From an uncultured Rikenellaceae bacterium (lineage in GTDB: Bacteria; Bacteroidota; Bacteroidia; Bacteroidales; Rikenellaceae): a DNA stretch of 64,000 bases. The DNA lies in assembly GCA_946486375.1 (NCBI GenBank), contig CAMLTW010000007.1, positions 62,001 through 126,000 of the forward strand, given 5' to 3'. Shown here piece after piece: positions 18,224 through 27,357 of the stretch. Below the pieces are notes generated by a model. That model saw only the letters and a program-made list of their open reading frames with translations, was not told where the DNA came from and ran no database searches. Positions within the stretch are counted from its first letter, which is position 1, and every line of letters begins with the position of its first letter. Both the position numbers and the translations under genes were made by a program.

Positions 18224-19894
18224 CTATATCAGCCTGCCTTTTTCGGCCAGCGTATCCTTGTTGTTCTTCAGGTCTTTCCAGTCTACCTTTTTGGTGGGAT
18301 CGATGCCGTTGATGTACTTTTCGATGTTGGTATAACCATCGCCGTTCACATCGCCGTTGGCATCCGACGGGTCGTTCGGGTTCAGTCCGTACTTCCGTTC
18401 CCACTTGTCCGGCATACCGTCGCCGTCGCTGTCCTTGTAGGGAGTTCCCTTGTATTCGGGATATCCGCCCACCTGCTTCGGGTCGATCGGAATGCCGTAT
18501 TTGTAGGAGTCTTCTCCCAGGCGGCGATGCTGCGGCACCACGTCCGTCACATAGTCGGGGTCGTAGTAGACTTCTCCGGTCCGGATCTGGCGGATCGTCC
18601 GTTCATCGACCAGGTCGCGTTTGGGGATATTGGCACCGGCATTCTCCAGCACGAATTCGTAGGCTTCCTGCGCCGGCATGATGGTCATATACGGCATCGG
18701 ATGGGGTTTGTCCCATTTCATGTAAGCGGTGTACTCGCCCGCGTTCGGCAGGTCTTGCACCTGAATCCCTCCGTCCCAGTTGTCGCGGGTCACCCGTTCG
18801 TTCCCTTCCACGATATTCCCTGCTGCATAGACACGGCCGAATTGCTTGTAAGGCAGCTTACTGCGGCCCGATTCGGGTTTCAGGATGCGGTGTCCGACCG
18901 GACTGTCCTTCGGAGTCAGGGGGCCCGGCTTGTAGTAGTTGTTGATCATGTTATACAACGCGGTGTAGTCCCCGCCATCTACCGAGCGGTGCACCCAGTT
19001 GAAAAGCACGTTGTTCACGAAGTTGAACACGCCGTTCCAGCCGATCGACGGATTCCGTCCGGCATTGTTGGCCCACAGGTTCCGCATGAACGATGCATTC
19101 TCCCCGCCCAACGTACTGCCGAACGCATGGTTGTAGGAATCCAATGCCTGCGATGAAATGGTATTCTGGATCGTCACGTTCACCGCAGGGAGCTTCCGTG
19201 CTTTGCCGCCGTCCTCCGGATCGTACATGTGGCGGTAGAAGGAAATGTTTTCGTCCAGTCCCCAGCTGGTGGAACAATGGTCGATCATGATGTTGCCGAT
19301 GGGATTCCCTCCCATGGCGTCTTCCCGGCGGGCCGGATTGGTTCCCCCGCGGCGGATGCGCAGGTGGCGGACGATCACGTCGTGAGTGCTGATTTCGAAG
19401 CTTTCACCGGCGATGCAAATCCCGTCTCCCGGCGCCGTCTGACCGGCGATCGTGATGTAAGGGGCCAGAATGGTCAGCGGAGATTCGAGGTGAATGATCC
19501 CCGCCACGTTAAAGACTATGATCCGGGCGCCTCCCTGCAGGCACGCCCAGCGTAGCGAACCTTCTCCGCTGTCGTTCAGGTTGGTTACCGTGATCACCCG
19601 GCCGCCGCGGCCGCCGCATGTGTACATGCCTCCCCCTTCGGCTCCGGGAAAAGCAGGGATTTCCGCCTGCGGCAGATCGGACGGACGGGAGGCGAACGGG
19701 ATATACGGACGTCCGTTACGGGCTTCCCGGTCGATGACCGGTTTGGCCTTCTCCCACATCTGCTCCGCGTATTCCTTTCCCCGGCGGATTTGTTCGGCTA
19801 CGGCGTCGCGCATTTCCTGGGTCACCTTCGGGTACTGCGCGGAGGCTGTTCCCAACGCTGCCAAAGCGACAACGGTTGAAACGATTCTTTTCAT
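18224..19894 (-). CDS. Pectate lyase, PL1-type beta-helix, with C-terminal calcium-loop segment
   Basis: Predicted secreted polysaccharide lyase cutting homogalacturonan by beta-elimination, 556 residues. After a signal peptide ending TASAQ, the segment FPGAEGGGMYTCGGRGG and VTNLNDSGEGSLRWA marks the Bacteroidota PL1/pectate-lyase type. The beta-helix follows, with VRHLRIRRGG and MIDHCSTSWGLDENISFY. The last ~90 residues contain DSDGDGMPDKWE and NGDVNGDGYTNIEKY, EF-hand/dockerin-like calcium loops. It is preceded by the TIM-barrel lipoprotein gene (7-base gap) and followed by DUF3826. PL1 subfamily and substrate were not determined. Confidence 0.9.
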   Translation of the reverse strand: MKRIVSTVVALAALGTASAQYPKVTQEMRDAVAEQIRRGKEYAEQMWEKAKPVIDREARNGRPYIPFASRPSDLPQAEIPAFPGAEGGGMYTCGGRGGRVITVTNLNDSGEGSLRWACLQGGARIIVFNVAGIIHLESPLTILAPYITIAGQTAPGDGICIAGESFEISTHDVIVRHLRIRRGGTNPARREDAMGGNPIGNIMIDHCSTSWGLDENISFYRHMYDPEDGGKARKLPAVNVTIQNTISSQALDSYNHAFGSTLGGENASFMRNLWANNAGRNPSIGWNGVFNFVNNVLFNWVHRSVDGGDYTALYNMINNYYKPGPLTPKDSPVGHRILKPESGRSKLPYKQFGRVYAAGNIVEGNERVTRDNWDGGIQVQDLPNAGEYTAYMKWDKPHPMPYMTIMPAQEAYEFVLENAGANIPKRDLVDERTIRQIRTGEVYYDPDYVTDVVPQHRRLGEDSYKYGIPIDPKQVGGYPEYKGTPYKDSDGDGMPDKWERKYGLNPNDPSDANGDVNGDGYTNIEKYINGIDPTKKVDWKDLKNNKDTLAEKGRLI

Positions 19895-19901
19895 GCTGGT
19901 T

Positions 19902-20873
19902 TTATTCTTGGTTTTTAGGTTGAAATATCGATTTTACGTAGGCCGCATTGGCCGAGAAATTGGTTTTGACCTCCCGAACGATCTGCGGGTCGCGCGACCG
20001 CTCGATCAACAGCCAGCCGCTCCACCCCATTTCATCCAATGTTTTTTTGACTGTGGGCAGGTCGATTGCCGGATCGTTTTCGATCCAGAAGCCGTCGGTG
20101 TTGGAACAATGGATCTGGGCGATATTGTCCTTGCCCCAGGTTCGGAGTTCGGAAGAAATATCCAGACCGTTTTCCAGGATGTCGCTGAAATTGACGGAGA
20201 CCTTGACGCCTTTCGAACCGATCTCCCGGAGGAATTCGACATCCTGAGCGGCCGGTAACTTGGAGGCTATCGCAATGACCACGCCTTCGCGGGCGGCCAG
20301 ATCGCCGACGGTTTTCAGCCGCCGGGCGAGCGTGTCGCGCAATTCCGGATGGGCTTTGGGGTTGCAGTGAATGCCGAGCGGTAGAAACACGACATCGGTT
20401 CCCATCGCCTTCGCCGTCAGGATGGCCTGACGGGTCAGCGATTCGAATTCCGGGCGACGTGCAAAATCCTGCCCGTAAAAGCCGGACATGGCGATCGACG
20501 CTATTTCCTGTCCGTATTTCGCAGCCTCTTCGTGAAACCGGCGCTGTCCCAGGGTATCGTCGAGCTTGCTCTCGAACCGCACCCGGTCGCCGAGCGACCC
20601 CATATCCAGCGCGATACCGTCCGCACCGATCTCCGAAGCCAGCCGGAATGCTCCGATTTTCTGTCGTTTAAGGATCATCCAGTCGCAAACTCCCACCTTG
20701 TAGCGGGGGCCGGAAGAGGCAGCGTCGCTTCCTCCGCATCCCGGAAGAAACGGAAGCACCGACAGAGTCAGCAGAGGCAGCAACAGCGCTCTTTTGATCC
20801 GTAATTTGCCTTTGTTCTCAAAAAAGCATTTCATTTTTTTCGATGTCGTCGTATGCATAAATTTATCAAACAT
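19902..20873 (-). CDS. Xylose isomerase-like TIM-barrel lipoprotein
   Basis: Predicted exported protein of the sugar phosphate isomerase/epimerase (AP endonuclease 2-like) fold, 323 residues from this start. A lipoprotein signal ends in LPGC; an alternative start at 20834 leaves a shorter and more normal signal, and the sequence does not decide between them. The barrel includes GADGIALDM, the late histidine in IAQIHCSN and a glutamate in WLLIERSRD. The position that usually holds a metal-binding Glu after strand 5 reads IAIASKL, so the metal site may be altered. It is probably cotranscribed with the lyase. Confidence 0.75.
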   Translation of the reverse strand: MFDKFMHTTTSKKMKCFFENKGKLRIKRALLLPLLTLSVLPFLPGCGGSDAASSGPRYKVGVCDWMILKRQKIGAFRLASEIGADGIALDMGSLGDRVRFESKLDDTLGQRRFHEEAAKYGQEIASIAMSGFYGQDFARRPEFESLTRQAILTAKAMGTDVVFLPLGIHCNPKAHPELRDTLARRLKTVGDLAAREGVVIAIASKLPAAQDVEFLREIGSKGVKVSVNFSDILENGLDISSELRTWGKDNIAQIHCSNTDGFWIENDPAIDLPTVKKTLDEMGWSGWLLIERSRDPQIVREVKTNFSANAAYVKSIFQPKNQE

Positions 20874-21194
20874 GCCGGTTATCGTTTCGGATTCCTTCGC
20901 TTTCCGGGAAATGTTCCCGGAATCGAAACATGCCCTTTCGCCTGCATGTTTTTTCGGCGAAAACGGAAGGGATACCGTTGTGCATGGAGCTTTTATGGTT
21001 TAAACTTTTCCTTTCGAAAACATTGGAAATTAAATGTGCTTAATATCAATGTATTATCTGAGCGAATGGGGTTTCTGCGCTTATCGGTATATGCAATTTT
21101 ATGAAATAAAAGCAAAAAAACAAACCGAAAACAGAAAATAAAACCGTTTTCTTACAATATTCCATCCTTATTTTACGAAACCGGAAGTCTTTCC
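20874..21194 (-). other. 321-bp intergenic region
   Basis: AT-richer than its neighbours and without a supported gene. It follows the stop of the beta-helix/TIM-barrel gene and precedes the TIM-barrel lipoprotein. It could contain a second promoter for the lyase genes, but no exact -7 box is visible. Confidence 0.5.
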
Positions 21195-24100
21195 TCAGCG
21201 GATCCAGAGCACCTCGCCCTGTCCTGCCGAAACCTTCAGTCGACCGTTGGAAGACCGCACCGTCGCGCGGTTCTCCGTCTTTCCGGATCGGGTATCGATA
21301 CGGATCACTTCGTAGCTCCGTTTGGTCGCCGGGAGATTGATTTCCGCCTTTTCCGCATTCGGATAAACGATGTAGGCTTCGCCCGGTTCGGAGAGCAGGT
21401 AATAATCCTCCGAAGCGCCTTCCGGCGACATGGCCGAGGCGGCCTGCGCAAAGCCCGGTTCTTCCACCCGCGGAATCGCCGCCAGCGAGCCTCCCGCCAT
21501 AAACACGGCCCAGCCGTATTGGGGCGCTCCGGTCGAGTTGTAGATCACCGCTTTTCCGGGATTCTCTTCGCGGTAGCGGCGCACGGCCCGGTAAACGGAA
21601 CCCGCCGTTACCCGCCCGCTTTTGCCTCCGCTGCCGATCCGTACGTGCTGACGGGGGGCCAGATGCACCCCGCCCGGAGGCGCATTGAACCCGTTTTCCC
21701 CCTCCGACCAGTAGCGGATGTCGATCACGTCCACCGCCTTTTTTAATTCCGGATCGGCCAGGACGGCATCCTGCACGTCTTTCGTGGCGCTGAGGGCCAC
21801 CAGCGCGTTGTGGCCGTCTTCCGTTTCCCATTCCCGGACGGTTTCGAGCCAGAATTTCACGAAATGGAACGGTCCCGTGTATTCGGCGCTCGTCGAATGA
21901 ATCACGCCGGACCCGATCGGAAAATTATCCAGTTGGTGACGGATATAGCCCTTATGCAGGGCAGCATAGGCCGGATCGCCGATATCGTAGAACTGTTTGT
22001 CGTAGAATATGCGTTTGTCCGCCGCATAGTGAACCGGTTCCACGAAGGGAGTCTTGTTGATGTTGTTGGCCGGGCGCCAGGGGAAGTCGGCGTAATGCGC
22101 CCCCGCTTCGAGGATATTGTGCTGGTGGTAATGCTGGTTGATCAGCACCAGGCCTTTTTCGCTTCCCAAACGGGCGTACTCGGCCAGGCGTTTGAAGTAC
22201 CAGTTGTTGAAGCGGGTCAGGTCGTAGCGGCTCAAGCCGTCCCAGGCACGTTCCTGTCCGCTGCGGGCGAACGGAAGTTCGTAGAGCGGAGTCCAGACCT
22301 CGCCGTCCATCCGGCGGAACCGTTCGTGGTCGTCCCGTCTGCGGTCATACCACAGGGCGTACATGAAATCGGTCACGGCCACGTTCCGTTTTACCATGAG
22401 ATCCGTCATTTCATCCAGATCGTCGGTCAATCCCGGGCCGACACGTCCGGGCACGTAGCGGGTGATGTGGGGAGTCGCCCCCTTCAACCCGACGGGTTTG
22501 TCGCTGCCGCTCCACCAGCGCACCTCCTGCATCCGGCCCGTAATCACGCGATCGTCCTGCACCAGCCAGCCGTTGGTGATGCCGAACGGAACGGGCTGCC
22601 GGGCCGTGACGCTGGATTCCGGAGCTTCGTATACCGGGATAGCGGCCGAATAACGGGCTTCGGCGGGCATTTCCGCTTTTTTGATCCACTCGTAAAGCGT
22701 GGGTACCGGTTCGAGGGCTTCCATCGTTAGTTTACGGGCGAGTTCCATGGAGGGACTGGTCGAACTTTCTCCGGCCAGCGGCATCACGCGGCCCTGGGCG
22801 GAAACGTCCCTGCCCAGGCGTTGGGCCAGCTGGGCATAGAAAAAACTGCGGGGGGAAATATGAGAATTTTCTTCGTGCGTGCGTCCGCCTTTGAATTGGG
22901 CCCAGCAGCCGAATGCCCAGTTGTAGGCCGTCGGCGGCTGGTAATTGAGCAGCACCGAAGCCTGACAATTCCAGAACAGGCCGTTCGCCCCGGTCCATCC
23001 GGCGCGGTTCCCGTCTCCCTCGCGGTTCTGGAACCCCAGTTGATTGCCGTTGATGTACACGATATCGAACAGCGTGCCGGTCGACCAGTTTTCCAACGCT
23101 CCGCTGAACGAGTAGGGCGATTCGGCTTTGCATTGGATAAAGGCGTTCGGCCCGGTCGCCAGGCGTCCGACGATAAAGTCGTGGTACCCGTGTTCCGAGT
23201 GGATCCTCTGGAACAGCGTTTGTTGCCCCAACGTATAGAACGTATACCGGCGGCCGCCGCCGATTTCGGAAACCGGTTCGCGGGAAAGACAGTCCTCCAC
23301 CGTGATTTTGGAGGTACGGTCGCCCAGGATCACTGCCGATCCGGCCAGGTGGTAAAAGCGCATCTGGCGCACCCATCCGTTTTCCACGTCCTGCATGGAA
23401 ACGCCCCACCAGGCATGCTCTTCGTCCTTCGGATTGGATTCGTCATAGCGGGACTTGATGCTCAGAAATTCGACCCCGACCCGACCGATGCGCCCCGGCC
23501 AGGTATAGGGAATCACGGTTCCGCCCCCGTCTTTCCTTGCAATGGAATTGGTCAGGGGGATGTCGATCGTGATCGTATTTCCCCGGACGGCGGTAACGGT
23601 ACGGTCGAAATGTAGGTCCAGGTTGCCGGGCCGTTCGCCTCCGGAGCCGAGTTTGACGATCCACGCCGGCGCACCGATCCGGCGGATCATGATCCGGTCG
23701 CCGGGCTTCAGGCCGGAAGCGTCGTTTACGGTGAGCGTCCGACCGTTCAGGGGAACGTATTCGTCGGTGATGCGAAGGGTGTCCCCCGGTTGCAAATCGT
23801 TTTTTCCCCACACGCTGACCACGGTTTCGCGGGCATTCCCGGTCGCCAGTAGGATCGTACCGTCCGTATCGAAACCGGCTCCCCGGAGGACGACCCCGGA
23901 GGTGCGGATGAAAAGTTCGCCGGCGATTTCATAGGTTCCCTTGTCGAGCAGCACGGCTCCCCGGAAACCGTCGGCATCGGGAGGCATGGCCGATACCCGG
24001 TCGATCGCCCCCTGAATGACCGCCGTGGCATCGCCCTGTTGCAACGGAACGAATATCTTATTGGGAACCGTCGGAATCTCTTTTTCCGAAAGTTCGTAAC

Positions 24101-24251
24101 CGCAATAGGAGTAATCCGGAATGCGGTCGCCGTTTTCGAAAGTCGTATAGGTGAATCCTCCGGCGCTGCGCTGGAGCGGAGCCGGTGCCCTTTGGGCCGA
24201 CAGGAAAGAAGTTCCGCAAAGAAGAAGGGCTAAGACCAGGTGCTTTTTCAT
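21195..24251 (-). CDS. Two-domain secreted protein: N-terminal beta-helix, C-terminal TIM-barrel (DUF6298-like)
   Basis: Predicted secreted carbohydrate-active protein, 1018 residues with signal peptide. Residues about 70-480 form a right-handed parallel beta-helix of pectinase type, containing DKGTYEIAGELFIRTSGVVLRG, a pectate-lyase-3-like start, and VEDCLSREPVSE. Residues about 590-930 look like a glycoside-hydrolase-type TIM barrel (MYALWYDRRRDDHERF, LINQHYHQHNILEAG, IDIRYWSEGEN), followed by a small beta domain at the end. It resembles proteins annotated DUF4955/DUF6298 in pectin loci; the label is from memory. Activity is not established. First gene of the locus in transcription order. 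Confidence 0.7.
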   Translation of the reverse strand: MKKHLVLALLLCGTSFLSAQRAPAPLQRSAGGFTYTTFENGDRIPDYSYCGYELSEKEIPTVPNKIFVPLQQGDATAVIQGAIDRVSAMPPDADGFRGAVLLDKGTYEIAGELFIRTSGVVLRGAGFDTDGTILLATGNARETVVSVWGKNDLQPGDTLRITDEYVPLNGRTLTVNDASGLKPGDRIMIRRIGAPAWIVKLGSGGERPGNLDLHFDRTVTAVRGNTITIDIPLTNSIARKDGGGTVIPYTWPGRIGRVGVEFLSIKSRYDESNPKDEEHAWWGVSMQDVENGWVRQMRFYHLAGSAVILGDRTSKITVEDCLSREPVSEIGGGRRYTFYTLGQQTLFQRIHSEHGYHDFIVGRLATGPNAFIQCKAESPYSFSGALENWSTGTLFDIVYINGNQLGFQNREGDGNRAGWTGANGLFWNCQASVLLNYQPPTAYNWAFGCWAQFKGGRTHEENSHISPRSFFYAQLAQRLGRDVSAQGRVMPLAGESSTSPSMELARKLTMEALEPVPTLYEWIKKAEMPAEARYSAAIPVYEAPESSVTARQPVPFGITNGWLVQDDRVITGRMQEVRWWSGSDKPVGLKGATPHITRYVPGRVGPGLTDDLDEMTDLMVKRNVAVTDFMYALWYDRRRDDHERFRRMDGEVWTPLYELPFARSGQERAWDGLSRYDLTRFNNWYFKRLAEYARLGSEKGLVLINQHYHQHNILEAGAHYADFPWRPANNINKTPFVEPVHYAADKRIFYDKQFYDIGDPAYAALHKGYIRHQLDNFPIGSGVIHSTSAEYTGPFHFVKFWLETVREWETEDGHNALVALSATKDVQDAVLADPELKKAVDVIDIRYWSEGENGFNAPPGGVHLAPRQHVRIGSGGKSGRVTAGSVYRAVRRYREENPGKAVIYNSTGAPQYGWAVFMAGGSLAAIPRVEEPGFAQAASAMSPEGASEDYYLLSEPGEAYIVYPNAEKAEINLPATKRSYEVIRIDTRSGKTENRATVRSSNGRLKVSAGQGEVLWIR

Positions 24252-24911
24252 GTTTTCGTTTTTACCGGTTAACAGTAGCGTTCAAAAAACCGGGTATAAA
24301 GATAAAAACTTTTAATAAAAAATTTTATTTATTTGCTTTTGTATTCGGCTACCGGTTTTTCCTTTTCGAAAATCACCGAAACGGGAACAGTAAAAAAGGA
24401 AAATCGTTTCTTGTTATATTGCAAGCGGTTCTGTGAAATCTTCCGGGTCTTCATCTGTAAATTCCTCTGCCCGAAAGCAGTCGGCGTACGCCCGCAAGCG
24501 AACCCGTTTTATATTTGAAACCCCGGCTCCGCTCAAGGGGAAGGCTCCGTAGGGGCTTCGATACGACCGGTTCAATGAAGTTTTTCGATGTTTGTTTGGA
24601 GACGGAATTTCGGTCGAAGGCCGAATTTTCCGATCCAACCGCCTGTGAAATCGGATTCGGGAAAAAATATAAAGCGGTTCGGAGAGACTGAACTGTTTCG
24701 GCTGCGATTCGTTATTCCGATGTGCCGGCATCCGGGACGATCGCCCGGCAGGCGGTCGGAGCCTATCTCAATCGGTACGGCGGTTAAATGCTGAAGGCGG
24801 ATAAAAGGATCACGGCGAAACAAGGCAGTCCGTTCCCGATATCGTAACCGGGTGCTCGCTCCGTATCCTGCGCGGGCTTGATTCGGATTTCCCACGGCAC
24901 TGCAAACAAAA
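24252..24911 (-). other. Intergenic region upstream of the pectin locus
   Basis: About 660 bases without a supported gene. The reverse strand has a -7-like TATCTTTA about 45 bases upstream of the first locus gene (one mismatch to TAnnTTTG). No sensor or regulator gene lies here. Nothing else recognisable was seen. Confidence 0.5.
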
Positions 24912-24938
24912 AACCCCTGCTGATTTTCAGCAGGGGTT
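24912..24938 (-). terminator. Rho-independent terminator after tRNA-Leu
   Basis: Perfect 12-base stem AACCCCTGCTGA/TCAGCAGGGGTT with a three-base loop. On the reverse strand a T-rich tail follows. It directly abuts the 3' end of the tRNA gene. Confidence 0.9.
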
Positions 24939-24939
24939 G

Positions 24940-25021
24940 TGCCCAGGACAGGAATCGAACCTGCACGCCTTGCGGCACACGCACCTGAAACGTGCGCGTC
25001 TACCTATTCCGCCACCTGGGC
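24940..25021 (-). tRNA. tRNA-Leu, anticodon CAG
   Basis: 82-base tRNA with the long variable arm of a class II tRNA. Acceptor stem GCCCAGG/CCTGGGC, anticodon stem CACGT/GCGTG around the loop TTCAGGT, and T-arm GCAGGTTCGATTCCTGT are all visible on the reverse strand. The discriminator is A; CCA is not encoded. It reads CUG codons and is immediately followed by a terminator. Confidence 0.96.
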
Positions 25022-25111
25022 AAAATTTCCGGTTTCCCGGTTCGGAAATCGACCTCGGATTGAGGGGCGGTCGCCCTCCCCTTTTCTTCCGGCCGTTGTT
25101 CCGAGAGGCGG

Positions 25112-25186
25112 GGTGGAAGATCGGGCTCGAACCGACGACTTTCAGAACCACAATCTGACGCTCTAACCAACTGAGCTACATCCACC
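25112..25186 (-). tRNA. tRNA-His, anticodon GTG
   Basis: 75-base tRNA including the histidine-specific extra G at -1 (25186) facing C73 at 25112. The anticodon loop TTGTGGT lies in stem TCAGA/TCTGA. The T-arm GTCGGTTCGAGCCCGAT is normal. One T-T mismatch is present in the acceptor stem (GTGGATG against CTTCCAC). CCA is not encoded. It lies about 90 bases upstream of tRNA-Leu on the same strand, so the two are probably cotranscribed. Confidence 0.94.
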
Positions 25187-25360
25187 GTACAAAAGAACCT
25201 CCGTTCTTTGCGGGACAAAAGTACAACTTTATTTCATATCTGCAAATAGTTTGCCGTCCTTTTTTGCCTTCCTGCGGGAAATTTCCGCAGAATCCGGACA
25301 AACGGAAGCCTCCTTCCGCGGAAAAAGTTCCCCAATAGGGATGGAAAAACCGGCAGCCGT

Positions 25361-26518
25361 CTATTCCAGCGGCTGGTCTTTGGCGATCACCCGACCTTCC
25401 GGGTCGACGAGCAGGCGGGTGGGGTAATTGGTCAGGTGGTAGAGTTCCGATACCCGGAGTTCATGGTCGAGCAGCTGCACGCCGCGCGGACGGTAACGCC
25501 GGAGCGTTTGCAGCCAGACATCCCGGCTGAGGTCGGTGGAAACGCCCACGATCACCAGTTCCGTATCGTCGTGGACGATCGGAAGGTTTTTCAACCGGGC
25601 GAAATCGTCGAGGTTGACTCCGCTGACCGAAGACCAGAAATCCAGAAGCACGTATTTGCCCCGGAAATCCGAGAGCCGGACGGTGTCGCCCGATGCGTCG
25701 GGAAGGGCGAAATCTGGCGCGGCGTCCCCTTCCTGTATGCCCGGCATCATCAGCAGGACGGTTTCGAGGGCGTGCAAGCCGGGATGACCGGGCAGCTTCC
25801 GGCGCATGAGGGCCAGGTCTTCCCGCAATTCCCGGTAATTGTTCGTGCCGTAATAGCGCTGAATGCCGAGCACGGGGCCGAATTCGGTTTCCCGGTACGT
25901 GCGGTAAAGTTCGGGAAAAAGGTTTTCCTGCCGGTTCATCAGGCTGTCGATGAGCCTCATTCGCTCTTCGTCCGTCCGGGACACGGTGTCCCGCGAAACG
26001 GCGAGCATCCGGTAGGTCAGTTCCCGGTGTTCCCGCGAAGCGGCATACAGGACGTCGTTCCAGCGGGTGCCCCGGACGGCGATGGAAAACATGTCGTCCT
26101 CCGGCAGCGTTTCGCAGCCGATCGTTACCGTTCCCGGTTCCAGAAACAGGGGAATCACGACATCCGTTCCGTTGAAGACCAGATAAACGTCTTTGACGTA
26201 GCCTTCGGGTACGGGCTGGCACAGGGAAAAACCGCCTTCGCCGAAAGGAACCTCCGCCAGACGGTCGTAGTCGTCGTACAGGGAAACGGAGGTAATGCTG
26301 TCGGTCAGGTCGCCCAGGCAATCCAGCTGTCCCCGGACGATGCACAGTCGGTTTTCCGTGCAGGAATCCGCACCCGGTATGGCGGGTACGAAAATAAGGC
26401 GTGAACTGTTGGAAACTTCCGCTATCGGAGTCGGAAAAAATGCGGTTTCCCCTTCCCTTCCGGAGACGCTGCCGAAAAACGCCAGCAGGATCGGCATCAA
26501 AAAAAGTCCGGCTTTCAC
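25361..26518 (-). CDS. Thioredoxin-fold (TlpA-like) protein lacking the CxxC pair
   Basis: Predicted exported protein, 385 residues, with an N-terminal signal, a central beta-rich/helical region of DUF4369 style, and a C-terminal AhpC/TSA-TlpA-like domain (about residues 255-380) containing PDFALPDASGDTVRLSDF and KYVLLDFW. The place where TlpA proteins carry WCxxC reads SSVSGVN, so no redox cysteine pair is present. The start is a GTG at 26518 that overlaps the TGA of the upstream nucleoside phosphorylase gene (GTGA); an ATG at 26497 is the alternative. The upstream open frame is only a shadow of that gene. Function unknown. Confidence 0.75.
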   Translation of the reverse strand: MKAGLFLMPILLAFFGSVSGREGETAFFPTPIAEVSNSSRLIFVPAIPGADSCTENRLCIVRGQLDCLGDLTDSITSVSLYDDYDRLAEVPFGEGGFSLCQPVPEGYVKDVYLVFNGTDVVIPLFLEPGTVTIGCETLPEDDMFSIAVRGTRWNDVLYAASREHRELTYRMLAVSRDTVSRTDEERMRLIDSLMNRQENLFPELYRTYRETEFGPVLGIQRYYGTNNYRELREDLALMRRKLPGHPGLHALETVLLMMPGIQEGDAAPDFALPDASGDTVRLSDFRGKYVLLDFWSSVSGVNLDDFARLKNLPIVHDDTELVIVGVSTDLSRDVWLQTLRRYRPRGVQLLDHELRVSELYHLTNYPTRLLVDPEGRVIAKDQPLE

Positions 26519-27357
26519 GCTTCCTCCCCGCAGGCTTTTCCCGTATGGCCGGGAAGCGCGGCCAGCATCCGGGCGAACAGTTCGGTCATCCGCTTTTCCG
26601 CCTTCGCACCTTCGGTCTGCACCTCCTCGTGCGAAGCCTGCTTTCCTTCGATTCCCAGGTTGGTGATGATGGATACGGCGAAAATCCGCAGCCCGCAGTG
26701 AGCCGCCGCGATCACTTCCGGCGTGGTGGACATGCCCACGGCGTCGCCTCCGATGATGCGGCAGAAACCGTATTCCTTCGGTGTTTCGAAGGACGGCCCC
26801 GTCAGTCCCACATAGCACCCGTGCCGGAGGGAAATTCCCGTTTCCCCGGCGATTCCGTCGGCCAGCGCGATCAATTCCGGATCGTAGGCCCGGCACATGT
26901 CCGGAAAGCGGGGGCCGAAATCGGCCATATTTCTGCCGATCAGCGGATTCGGGATGAAATTGATGTGGTCGGTGATGACCATCAGGTCGCCCGGACGGAA
27001 GCCGGGGTTGACTCCTCCGGCGGCGTTGGAAACGAACAGGTACCGGATGCCGAGCCGGGTGAGCACCCGAACCGGAAACACGATTTCCTGCGGAGTATAG
27101 CCTTCGTAGTAATGGAACCGCCCCTGCATGGCGACCACGCGCCGTCCGCCCAGGAGTCCGAAAATCAGCCGGCCCCGGTGTCCTTCGACCGTCGAAACCG
27201 GAAAGTCCGGTATTTCATGATAGTCCAGCGCATACCGCACGTCGATCTTTTCGACCAACCCGCCGAGGCCCGTGCCGAGGATGATCCCCGCTTCGGGGGC
27301 GAAATCTTCCGTTTTACTCCGGATGAAGGATGCTGTATTTTTGATTCGTTCTGACAT
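26515..27357 (-). CDS. Purine nucleoside phosphorylase (trimeric PNP-I type)
   Basis: Cytoplasmic enzyme splitting purine nucleosides with phosphate to free base and (deoxy)ribose-1-phosphate; salvage pathway. The 280-residue length and the motifs GIILGTGLGGL, VAMQGRFHYYEGYT, VSNAAGGVNP and GLTGPSFETPKE match the low-molecular-mass PNP family. MSTTPEVIAA supplies the late signature. Its start overlaps the end of lpxK by 44 bases and its stop overlaps the GTG of the thioredoxin-fold gene, so the three genes form one transcript starting with lpxK. Confidence 0.95.
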   Translation of the reverse strand: MSERIKNTASFIRSKTEDFAPEAGIILGTGLGGLVEKIDVRYALDYHEIPDFPVSTVEGHRGRLIFGLLGGRRVVAMQGRFHYYEGYTPQEIVFPVRVLTRLGIRYLFVSNAAGGVNPGFRPGDLMVITDHINFIPNPLIGRNMADFGPRFPDMCRAYDPELIALADGIAGETGISLRHGCYVGLTGPSFETPKEYGFCRIIGGDAVGMSTTPEVIAAAHCGLRIFAVSIITNLGIEGKQASHEEVQTEGAKAEKRMTELFARMLAALPGHTGKACGEEA

